Below, piece after piece: positions 56,580-64,000 of a stretch of 64,000 nucleotides of DNA. The position numbers and the translations under genes are program-made. How positions within the stretch are numbered: position 1 is the stretch's first letter; each line of letters starts with the position of its first letter. The notes under the pieces are model-generated. The model did no database searches. It saw only the letters and a program-made list of their open reading frames with translations, and was not told the DNA's origin. Source of the DNA: an uncultured Pseudomonadota bacterium (GTDB taxonomy: Bacteria; Pseudomonadota; Gammaproteobacteria; Steroidobacterales; Steroidobacteraceae); contig CAIKZZ010000007.1 of the NCBI GenBank assembly GCA_903832085.1, positions 1-64,000 on the forward strand. The letters run 5' to 3'.

Positions 56580-57652
56580 AGCGTTGCTCCACTTACCGCC
56601 AAACACAGATCAGCAAGCCGCTCAGCAGCATCAGGAATTGCGGCTCGCTTAGCTGCTTCGGTCATTGCGCGCCGGCGCTCACTGGCGTCGCTTAATAGAC
56701 TAAGCAACTCTCGCGCGAGCACTTCCGGCGTAAGATCTGATTGTGGCAACAGTAGCGCGGCACCTCTATCAGTCAGATAACGAGCATTTGCTGTCTGATG
56801 GTCATCCACTGCTGATGGAAGCGGGACCAAAATTGACGGGACGTGAGCTGCTGCAAGCTCGGCCACCGTGAGTGCACCACTGCGACAAACCGCGAGATCC
56901 GAACCTGCGTAGGCTGCAGCCATGTCGTCAATAAAATCGCATACATTTGCGGTAACGCCGGCTAACTCATAAGCGAGCCGCACGGACGCGCTACGCTGCT
57001 GCCCTGCCTGATGCAGAACTCTCGGCCGCTTATTCGTCGGCAATAAACCTAGAGCTGCGGGAACGACGCGATTTAGTATCTCGGCGCCCTGGCTACCCCC
57101 AAAAACCAATAAACGCGGCGGCTCATCGGTACTAGCAGCGCAATGTGTTGTTGAGTAGATCGACTGCCGCACGGGATTCCCCGTGACCACTACGTCAGCG
57201 CGATTTCTAAAGCTGTCTGGAAATGCAGAAGCTGTCACTGTCGCAAAGCGAGTCAACAATCGATTAGTCAGACCAGCAACAGCGTTTTGCTCGTGAATCA
57301 CTAACGGTTTGCCCAGCAATCGTGCTGCAAGCCCGCCTGGGCCCGCAACAAATCCACCAAGCCCAAGGACGACATCGGGTCGACAGCGACGCATCACTGC
57401 GAGCGCATCATAAAACGCCCGCACTAAATTAAGCGGAGCTCGTAACCAGTTCAGCAGTCCCTTGCCTCGCAATCCAGAAACTCGGACCCACTCTACTGGT
57501 ATCCCTGCTGCGGGGACTAATCGTCCTTCAATACCGCGTCGCGTCCCCATCCAGATTACTTTACAGGCGCGCAGACGCAAGACATCGGCGACGGCGAGTC
57601 CTGGAAAGACATGCCCTCCTGTACCGCCTGCCATGATGAGAACTGTAGTCAT
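56576..57652 (-). CDS. murG: UDP-GlcNAc transferase MurG (lipid II synthesis)
   Basis: GT-B glycosyltransferase on the inner face of the membrane that turns lipid I into lipid II. The 358-residue product has the glycine loop [60 protein letters not shown] and the donor-site [20 protein letters not shown]. It overlaps ftsW by 4 nt. Confidence 0.98.
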   Translation of the reverse strand: MTTVLIMAGGTGGHVFPGLAVADVLRLRACKVIWMGTRRGIEGRLVPAAGIPVEWVRVSGLRGKGLLNWLRAPLNLVRAFYDALAVMRRCRPDVVLGLGGFVAGPGGLAARLLGKPLVIHEQNAVAGLTNRLLTRFATVTASAFPDSFRNRADVVVTGNPVRQSIYSTTHCAASTDEPPRLLVFGGSQGAEILNRVVPAALGLLPTNKRPRVLHQAGQQRSASVRLAYELAGVTANVCDFIDDMAAAYAGSDLAVCRSGALTVAELAAAHVPSILVPLPSAVDDHQTANARYLTDRGAALLLPQSDLTPEVLARELLSLLSDASERRRAMTEAAKRAAIPDAAERLADLCLAVSGATL

Positions 57653-58818
57653 CGAGTAACCACCCGTGACGGCGCAGCTTTCGCAGTCGCTGTCTCATGG
57701 TGAACCCGGAGCAATATGCCTATCCAAGCAAGTGTTACTAACAGGCTTGAGCGACCATAGGATAACAAGGGCAGAGTTAAGCCCTTGGTTGGTAGCAGCC
57801 CCATATTGACGCCCATGTTTATGAACGCTTGTAGACCAAACCAAATTCCAAAAGCAGCTGCAATATACGACTGAAACTTTAAGCCTGCCTCTGCTGCTGC
57901 CCGAGCAATTACAAGCGCACGGTAGGCCAACGCGAGCACTAGCATCACGACCAATAAAATTCCAGCAAAACCAAGCTCTTCGGCGAGCACAGCAAACACA
58001 AAGTCGGTGTGCGCCTCAGGCAAATATAAAAGTTTTTGCACGCTGGCCCCAAGGCCAACACCAAACCACTCACCGCGACCTATGGCAATGAGTGACTGGG
58101 TAAGCTGGAAACCCGTATTGAAAGGATCCGCCCAAGGATTTAAAAACCCCGTGAGCCGCTTAACACGATAAGCGCTTGAAATAGCAACAACCCCAAGCAC
58201 CATCAAAACAACACAACATAAGCCTAGGAAGTTGCGTAAACGCACACCAGCGAGAAACAAAACGCCCATTCCGGTCGCTAACAGAACGACACCAGACCCG
58301 AAATCTGGCTCTCCCAATAGAAGGAGGGCTGCCAGAGCAAGCACACCTATAGGCTTAAGAAAGCCAACGATACTTTGCCTAATTTCATCTTCACGTCGTA
58401 CCAGATAGCTGCACAGATAAATCAGCAAGAAGACACGTGCGGCCTCAGACGCTTGAAAGTTCAGCCCAAATAAGCGCAGCCAACGGCGACTTCCATTGAC
58501 GGCATGCCCGATTCCAGGGATCAAAACTAACGCCAATAATGCGATTGCGGCTATAAGCAGAATAAAGCTAAGACGTTCCCAAATCTGCGTCGGCAATCGC
58601 ACTGCGATGAACGCAAGACAAGCGCCTACTCCTGAAAATATTAATTGCCGCTCCAGAAAAAAGAATGGATCGCCGTCACGTGCGGCTAACGTAACTGAAG
58701 CAGAAGTGACCATAATCAAACCGACAAGCAAAAGCGCAGCGGTGAGGCCTACAACAACAGGATCCAGGATGATGCGCTGGCTCTTATTCACCCGTACTCC
58801 AGCTGCTACAGAACTCAT
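57649..58818 (-). CDS. ftsW: SEDS peptidoglycan polymerase FtsW
   Basis: Septal glycosyltransferase of the SEDS family, partnered with FtsI. The 389-residue protein has about ten membrane helices. Family marks are GHAVNGSRRWLRLFGLNFQA, the extracellular-loop region LTGFLNPWADPFNTGFQLTQ, SLIAIGRGEWFGVGLGASVQ, LPEAHTDFVFAVLAEELGF and the C-terminal LLSYGRSSLLVTLAWIGILL. It is assigned FtsW rather than RodA by its place between murD and murG. Confidence 0.97.
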   Translation of the reverse strand: MSSVAAGVRVNKSQRIILDPVVVGLTAALLLVGLIMVTSASVTLAARDGDPFFFLERQLIFSGVGACLAFIAVRLPTQIWERLSFILLIAAIALLALVLIPGIGHAVNGSRRWLRLFGLNFQASEAARVFLLIYLCSYLVRREDEIRQSIVGFLKPIGVLALAALLLLGEPDFGSGVVLLATGMGVLFLAGVRLRNFLGLCCVVLMVLGVVAISSAYRVKRLTGFLNPWADPFNTGFQLTQSLIAIGRGEWFGVGLGASVQKLLYLPEAHTDFVFAVLAEELGFAGILLVVMLVLALAYRALVIARAAAEAGLKFQSYIAAAFGIWFGLQAFINMGVNMGLLPTKGLTLPLLSYGRSSLLVTLAWIGILLRVHHETATAKAAPSRVVTR

Positions 58819-60143
58819 GAGTTCAGTTTCCTTGCAGCTGCTGCGAATACGTCACCACGGTGCGCGTAATCTTGAAACATATCGAAACTAGCGCAGGCAG
58901 GCGATAAAAGAACGCTGTCGCCAGGCCGCGCCGCTTTAGCAGCCGCCGCCACTGCAGCCGACATATCAGCAGCGAACTCAACGCTGCATACGTTCGCTAG
59001 CACGCCGGCAATGCGCTCACGGTCACGTCCAATTAGAACGGCATGGCGGACCCTATTTTTAAATGCTGCTGCAAGCGGTGTGAAATCCTGTGATTTCCCA
59101 TCACCACCTGCAATTACAACCAGTTTCTCAGAAAAGCCCGTGACTGCAGCAAGAGTGGCGCCGACATTTGTGCCTTTTGAGTCATCTATGAAGCGCACAC
59201 CTTTATGCTCAGCTACCCACTCGCTACGATGCGGAAGGCCAGGAAAGCTGCGCAACACGAGCAGCATAGAGCTTATGGAAATCCCTAAATGATCTCCAAT
59301 CGCTAAAGCAGCTAACGCATTGGCAACATTGTGTGCTCCAGCGAGCTTTAATTCAGACACCTTTATCAGAGGGCGCTCTTTTCCTACAATCCAACTTGCG
59401 CCATCATGCTCACTCACTCTCCAGGCTGCATTTTGGTTTTCTAAACTAAAGGCGGTGATGTGACCTATCCCATGCGCCATATTCGCGACGGCAGGGTCAT
59501 CTATATTAAGAACAGCCACTTTAGCGTTAGACAAGATACGCGCTTTTGCTGAGGCATAGGCCTCAAGCGACTCATAACGATCCATGTGATCAGGCGTGAC
59601 ATTCAACACAGCGGCGACAGCTAATTTTAGGGAATAGGTAGACTCTAATTGGAAACTAGATAGCTCCAGCACATAAAGATCGGGTCTAGGCTGACTTAGT
59701 AAGTCAAGCGCAGGCTCACCTAAATTTCCTCCAGCAATAGCATTTAGGCCATCGCTACGTGCCATCTCGGCTACCAGCGTCGTGACAGTACTCTTGCCAT
59801 TAGTACCTGTTATGCCAACTACTGGCGATACACATTCCGTTGCAAATAACTCCACGTCCCCAACAACGGGTATCCCTCGTGCCCGCGCAGATTGCACGAT
59901 CGGCTCTCGAGGCGACACGCCCGGCGAAATCACCATTCGATCGGTTTGGTCCAATAGGCTGATGTCAAACGCCCCCACATGGACTGCCGTAACCTGTTCG
60001 ATCTTTTTAACTTCTTCAATGCAAGGCGGATCCTCACGCGAGTCAGTTGCCATTACTGCTTCGCCATGTGCACTGAGCCAACGTACGGCTGAGAGCCCGG
60101 TTTTCCCTAAGCCAACGACGAGATTACGGCGCGCTTGTATCAT
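58815..60143 (-). CDS. murD: UDP-MurNAc-L-alanine--D-glutamate ligase MurD
   Basis: Adds D-Glu to the stem. The 442-residue product has VVGLGKTGLSAVRWLSAHG, the ATP loop VGITGTNGKSTVTTLVAEM, NVTPDHMDRYESLEAYASAK and FIDDSKGTNVGATLAAVTGF. The C-terminal SPACASFDMFQDYAHRGDVF is diagnostic. The ATG at 60143 overlaps the mraY stop by one base (TAATG); a longer frame lies inside mraY. Confidence 0.98.
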   Translation of the reverse strand: MIQARRNLVVGLGKTGLSAVRWLSAHGEAVMATDSREDPPCIEEVKKIEQVTAVHVGAFDISLLDQTDRMVISPGVSPREPIVQSARARGIPVVGDVELFATECVSPVVGITGTNGKSTVTTLVAEMARSDGLNAIAGGNLGEPALDLLSQPRPDLYVLELSSFQLESTYSLKLAVAAVLNVTPDHMDRYESLEAYASAKARILSNAKVAVLNIDDPAVANMAHGIGHITAFSLENQNAAWRVSEHDGASWIVGKERPLIKVSELKLAGAHNVANALAALAIGDHLGISISSMLLVLRSFPGLPHRSEWVAEHKGVRFIDDSKGTNVGATLAAVTGFSEKLVVIAGGDGKSQDFTPLAAAFKNRVRHAVLIGRDRERIAGVLANVCSVEFAADMSAAVAAAAKAARPGDSVLLSPACASFDMFQDYAHRGDVFAAAARKLNS

Positions 60144-61228
60144 TAGCGCACCTTCAAGGTAGCAAGACCGGCCAGTATCAGCACCACAGTTATGATCCAA
60201 AACCGGACGATTACTTTAGGTTCTGGCCAGCCTTTTAACTCAAAGTGGTGATGTATAGGCGCCATTCGAAACAGGCGCTTACCCGTGAGCTTGAACGACG
60301 CAACTTGCAACATTACTGATAATGTTTCGATGACAAAAACGCCGCCCATCAAAAACAATACGAGTTCTTGGCGCACAATAACGGCCAGCGTACCTAGTGC
60401 TGCCCCAAGCGCGAGCGCGCCCACATCCCCCATAAAAACTTGTGCGGGATATGCGTTAAACCAAAGAAACCCAAGACCAGCTCCAACGAGAGCAGAAGAA
60501 AATACAAGGACTTCCCCAACGCCAGGAACATGCGGTATTAACAGATAACTTGCAAAAACAGAGTTACCACAAACATATGCAAAAACCCCAAGAGCACCAC
60601 TAACCATCACGGCCGGCATAATTGCTAGACCGTCTAGCCCATCAGTTAGATTGACCGCATTACTCGTTCCGACAATTACAAAATAAGTCAGTGCGACGTA
60701 CCCAAAACCGCCTAACGGAATAATAATGTCTTTGAAGAATGGCACGTGAAGCGCCGTGGCCGCAGGCACTGACGCTGTATAAAATAGCGATACCGCACCT
60801 AGCAGTCCTGCCACTGATTGCAGCAAATACTTGCCGCGTGCAGGCAAGCCTTTTGAATTTCCGATGACCAATTTAAGATAATCATCGTAAAAACCAATTA
60901 GGCCGAATGACAAGGTCACCGCACATAAAATCCATGCGTAGCGATTACTGAGATCAACCCAAAGCAACGTTGAGCCGAGGATGGCGATGATAATCAGTGC
61001 GCCACCCATTGTTGGCGTCCCCTGTTTTTTCAGGTGCGACTCGGGCCCGAGGTCACGAACATTTTGGCCAATTTGCCGTGCAGCCAGCGCACGGATCATC
61101 ATTGGACCGATAAATAAGGCGATTGATAGTGCTGTTATCGCCGCTAAGATTGCCCTAAGCGTTAAATATGAAAATACCCGGAACCCGGAATAATGCACTG
61201 CTAACAACTCTGCTAAACGGTACAGCAT
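60143..61228 (-). CDS. mraY: Phospho-MurNAc-pentapeptide translocase MraY
   Basis: Ten-helix membrane enzyme that makes lipid I on undecaprenyl phosphate. The 361-residue product has [20 protein letters not shown] at the start, [13 protein letters not shown], the Asp-rich [55 protein letters not shown] and the [19 protein letters not shown] loop. I chose the ATG at 61228, 4 nt after the murF stop; a TTG five codons earlier overlaps murF. Confidence 0.98.
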   Translation of the reverse strand: MLYRLAELLAVHYSGFRVFSYLTLRAILAAITALSIALFIGPMMIRALAARQIGQNVRDLGPESHLKKQGTPTMGGALIIIAILGSTLLWVDLSNRYAWILCAVTLSFGLIGFYDDYLKLVIGNSKGLPARGKYLLQSVAGLLGAVSLFYTASVPAATALHVPFFKDIIIPLGGFGYVALTYFVIVGTSNAVNLTDGLDGLAIMPAVMVSGALGVFAYVCGNSVFASYLLIPHVPGVGEVLVFSSALVGAGLGFLWFNAYPAQVFMGDVGALALGAALGTLAVIVRQELVLFLMGGVFVIETLSVMLQVASFKLTGKRLFRMAPIHHHFELKGWPEPKVIVRFWIITVVLILAGLATLKVR

Positions 61229-61232
61229 GGTG

Positions 61233-62621
61233 TTAGTGCGCAACCTCGGCAGCAGTAGTATTTGCGCTGCTATTTACTCGCAAGTACTCAACTACGCGCT
61301 CAAGACGATTTGATCGTGACCCCTTCACTAACACAGTGACACCAGGCGTCAGTAACCCCTGCACTCGAGATGCCAGGGCGTCGCTATCTTTAAACCACTC
61401 CGCGCCCTGCCCAAAGACTTTAACCGCGTCTGAGGTGCATTCTCCGACAGCAAATAGTCGGGTCACCCCACGCTCTCGCGCTTCCCGCCCAGCAGTCAGG
61501 TGCGCCGCACGACTATGCTCACCAAGTTCGCCCATGTCGCCGAGGACCAACCATCGCTCACCAGACATGGCAGCTAAGACCTCAAGGCCAGCAGTTAAGC
61601 TGCTTGGATTCGCGTTATAAGAGTCATCTATTAGCTGGGCACCATTAACTCCAGCGAAGGACTGTAGGCGGCCTTTAATAGGTCTTGATTTCTGCAAGCC
61701 AGCACAAATGTCATCGTTGGAAGCTCCAGCTGCATAAGCTGCTGCAGCCGCGCCCAGAGCATTCACAACGTTGTGTCGCCCTATAAGCGCGAGCTTCACA
61801 CGGATGTGTCCTAGCGGACTCAGCATGTCAAATTCTTGCTGGTAACCGTCAGCGCTCGATAAACGAGATGCTCCGATTGCCCTAAATTCGGCTGTTGGTG
61901 AAAATCCGAATGACAACCGTTGTTCAGTCCGTGCCATGCCAGACCAAAGATTATGGTATTCGTCATCAACATTAATGACAGCTGTCGCTGTACGCTCCAG
62001 TCCTGCGAACAGTTCACCTTCAGCCCGCGCGACCCCGTCTAGATCACCGAATCCCTCAAGATGTTCCGCGCCCGCATTAGTGACAATCCCTACTGTGGGA
62101 CACACCAACGGCATCAGTGACTCTACTTCTCGAGGATGATTCGCTCCGATTTCTATGACTGCGGTCGCATGACGCTCGTCTAGCTCCAGCAGCGTTAGAG
62201 GTACCCCGATGTGGTTGTTCAACGTACCCTTTGTAGAGTGGCATCGCCCTCGCTCTGCAAGAATATTAGCGATGAGTTCCTTCGTGGTCGTTTTCCCATT
62301 GCTTCCCGCAACCGCTACGACCGGTATTTTAAATTGTGTACGCCAAGCCCCTGCTGCACGCTGTAGTGCAAGGACGGTGTCATCGACCATAATCTGAGGA
62401 ATAGGCGTCTCTACCGAGCGCGAAACCACGACGCCTACAGCGCCGGCTGCAGTGGCTGCAGCAATAAAATTGTGGCCATCAAAATTAGGCCCAACGAGCG
62501 CTACAAAAAGCTCACCGCCTTTAAGGGACCGCGTATCCGTCGACACGGAGGTGAAGGTAGCGTCAGCGCCTTTCAAGGCACCTCGCATCGCGCTCGCGAA
62601 ATGAGTAAGACAGCGCTTCAT
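61233..62621 (-). CDS. murF: UDP-MurNAc-tripeptide--D-Ala-D-Ala ligase MurF
   Basis: Adds D-Ala-D-Ala to complete the pentapeptide. The 462-residue product has [20 protein letters not shown], the ATP loop [39 protein letters not shown] and [20 protein letters not shown]. It overlaps murE by 4 nt (62618-62621). Confidence 0.98.
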   Translation of the reverse strand: MKRCLTHFASAMRGALKGADATFTSVSTDTRSLKGGELFVALVGPNFDGHNFIAAATAAGAVGVVVSRSVETPIPQIMVDDTVLALQRAAGAWRTQFKIPVVAVAGSNGKTTTKELIANILAERGRCHSTKGTLNNHIGVPLTLLELDERHATAVIEIGANHPREVESLMPLVCPTVGIVTNAGAEHLEGFGDLDGVARAEGELFAGLERTATAVINVDDEYHNLWSGMARTEQRLSFGFSPTAEFRAIGASRLSSADGYQQEFDMLSPLGHIRVKLALIGRHNVVNALGAAAAAYAAGASNDDICAGLQKSRPIKGRLQSFAGVNGAQLIDDSYNANPSSLTAGLEVLAAMSGERWLVLGDMGELGEHSRAAHLTAGREARERGVTRLFAVGECTSDAVKVFGQGAEWFKDSDALASRVQGLLTPGVTVLVKGSRSNRLERVVEYLRVNSSANTTAAEVAH

Positions 62622-64000
62622 GCGGCACGCTGTACGATACGTTGCACCACTTCACGATCGCTGAAGCGACGTCGCTCATCACCATACAGCTGGTACTCTT
62701 CGTGACCCTTGCCGGCAATTAGCACAACGTCACCAGGACCCGCCTGCGCCGCAACCCACTCGATCGCCGCGGCACGATCACGTTCTACACGACTCGGAAT
62801 ACGGCCGGTCAACCCAGCCCGAATCATCGAAATGATGTGTTCAGGATCCTCAAATCGTGGGTTGTCATCGGTAATGACGAGGTGGTCCGATATCTTTTCT
62901 GCTGCAGCAGCCATTAACGACCGCTTACCTGAGTCTCGATCACCTCCGCACCCAAATACGCACCAGAGTGCACCACGCACATGGGCACGCAGAGATATCA
63001 ACGCTTTTTTTAGTGCATCCGGTGTGTGAGCGTAATCAACAACAAACATCGCACCATTTTCGGTCGGCTGGAATGTTTCCATCCGTCCCGGCGGCGCATC
63101 TGCCTCCGACAATGCATCGAGCGCACGCGCCATCGGCATATCGGCAGCTAGCAGCAAGCCAAGAACGAGCAGTAAGTTCTCTGCATTGAACGATCCGACC
63201 AAGCGCGAACGCAGTTCAAATGAACCACAGTGCGTGAGCCCAGCGATCGTCAAACCTCGCTCAGTACATTCAATGCTCGTGCAAACAATGTATTTGCCTT
63301 GCTCTAAAGGCTCTGTACCAAAAAAAACCGGCACTAGATTCACTTCTGAAGGGATCTGCGCACTAAGCTTTTTTACAAATGCGTCTTGATAATTGAGCAC
63401 AGCACACGCGAGACCTTCCCGAAAGAAAAGCTTTTTCTTCGCATCACCGTATGCTTCCATGGAGCCGTGATAGTCCAAGTGGTCACGGCTTAAGTTTGTG
63501 AATCCGGCAATTGGTATGCGCAGACCTGCGATGCGGTTTTGGTCTAGCGCATGCGATGAAACTTCTAAGGCGACATGACGCACACCATCATCGACGAGGC
63601 TGCGCAGCATACGATGCAAATTCACAATGTCAGGGGTTGTATTGAGATTTGGTACTAACTGGTCTGGCCGTCCAGCGCCTAGAGTTCCGATATATGCGCC
63701 CTCATTGCCATAGCATCGCGCGAGCAACCAGGCACAAGTTGTCTTACCGTTCGTACCAGTAACGGCAGTTACACTTGCGCTAAGTGATGGGTGATTATAA
63801 AAACGATCGGCAATCACGCCAAGGTTTTGCGCCAGACGCGCTACTGCTATGACGCTAACTGTCGTAGGTACGTCGGGGGATTTCCTGCCCTCTGTTGGAT
63901 CCCAGAGAATGACAGCAGCACCGCGCTCGATCGCTTCGTTAGTATGATCTAATCCGTGCGTCAAACGTCCCGCAATTGCGACAAATACATCGCCAACACC
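62618..64000 (-). CDS. murE: UDP-MurNAc-L-Ala-D-Glu--meso-diaminopimelate ligase MurE (5' end outside window)
   Basis: Adds meso-DAP at the third position of the stem. 460 residues are present and the frame runs open to the window edge, so the first few dozen codons are missing. Seen are GDVFVAIAGRLTHGLDHTNE at the edge, the ATP loop VTAVTGTNGKTTCAWLLARC, SSHALDQNRIAGLRIPIAGF, DYAHTPDALKKALISLRAHV and the DAP-specificity motif ITDDNPRFEDPEHI (DNPR). It heads the overlapping chain to murF. Confidence 0.97.
   Translation of the reverse strand, partial: GVGDVFVAIAGRLTHGLDHTNEAIERGAAVILWDPTEGRKSPDVPTTVSVIAVARLAQNLGVIADRFYNHPSLSASVTAVTGTNGKTTCAWLLARCYGNEGAYIGTLGAGRPDQLVPNLNTTPDIVNLHRMLRSLVDDGVRHVALEVSSHALDQNRIAGLRIPIAGFTNLSRDHLDYHGSMEAYGDAKKKLFFREGLACAVLNYQDAFVKKLSAQIPSEVNLVPVFFGTEPLEQGKYIVCTSIECTERGLTIAGLTHCGSFELRSRLVGSFNAENLLLVLGLLLAADMPMARALDALSEADAPPGRMETFQPTENGAMFVVDYAHTPDALKKALISLRAHVRGALWCVFGCGGDRDSGKRSLMAAAAEKISDHLVITDDNPRFEDPEHIISMIRAGLTGRIPSRVERDRAAAIEWVAAQAGPGDVVLIAGKGHEEYQLYGDERRRFSDREVVQRIVQRAA

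Noticed and set aside
1..64000. CRISPR arrays, insertion sequences, rRNA genes
   Set aside because: No regularly spaced repeats, no transposase-like frames and no rRNA-like sequence were seen on reading the window.

Overview
The window is a slice of a gammaproteobacterial chromosome. Three blocks have the gene order familiar from Escherichia coli and Pseudomonas: pncC-recA-recX-alaS-csrA-tRNA-Ser(GCU); bamD / rluD-pgeF-(insert)-clpB; and coaE-zapD-yacG ... mutT ... secA-M23 peptidase-DUF721-lpxC-ftsZ back to murE. MurE carries the DNPR motif for meso-diaminopimelate, and LpxC and BamD show an outer membrane with lipid A. The secA/M23/DUF721/lpxC order is closer to Pseudomonas than to E. coli. 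I cannot name the genus; a lineage near Xanthomonadales/Nevskiales/Steroidobacter is only a guess.

Layout. 1-364: no convincing gene, but an 11-bp tandem repeat and a broken reading frame beside tRNA-Ser(GCU), a common integration target. 365-5935: tRNA-Ser, csrA, alaS, recX, recA, pncC, all on the minus strand. 5991-12476: a membrane/envelope-sugar group (GT-C-like protein and UbiA-family prenyltransferase on minus; a second GT-C-like protein, a GtrA-like protein and an FAD oxidoreductase on plus) leading into mutS. 15094-20745: a small alpha/beta hydrolase, aspS, fmdB and clpB, the last with a clear sigma-32-type promoter. 20834-22636: a paralogue of the plus-strand membrane protein. 22732-27038: pgeF, rluD, bamD and nadE. 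27426-34472: pilA, pilB, pilC, pilD, coaE, zapD, yacG and a GST-like protein. 34576-36887: a possible leader ORF and a CadC/TolB-like membrane regulator. 36941-44194: a seven-gene minus-strand run (VOC protein, ThuA-like, exported ammonia-lyase-like, PhnD-like, fatty acid desaturase, MHS transporter, MutT-ThiE). 44386-64000: secA, M23 peptidase, DUF721, lpxC and the dcw cluster ftsZ to murE, cut by the window end.

How the genes work together. The right-hand 20 kb is the peptidoglycan/division machine. murE, murF, mraY, murD, ftsW, murG, murC, murB, ddl, ftsQ and ftsA are chained by 1-8 nt overlaps or a 4-nt gap, with ftsZ 20 nt downstream and lpxC after a hairpin. pilA/B/C/D form a type IV pilus assembly core. 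The accessory parts are where new biology is most likely: (i) the UbiA/GT-C/GtrA/oxidoreductase group plus the paralogous membrane protein 10 kb away, which suggests a polyprenyl-phosphate-sugar envelope pathway; and (ii) the operon built around a periplasmic HAL-family protein whose MIO-forming Ala-Ser-Gly is replaced, so it probably cannot be an ordinary ammonia-lyase. All functions are read from motifs and gene order; no database search was possible.
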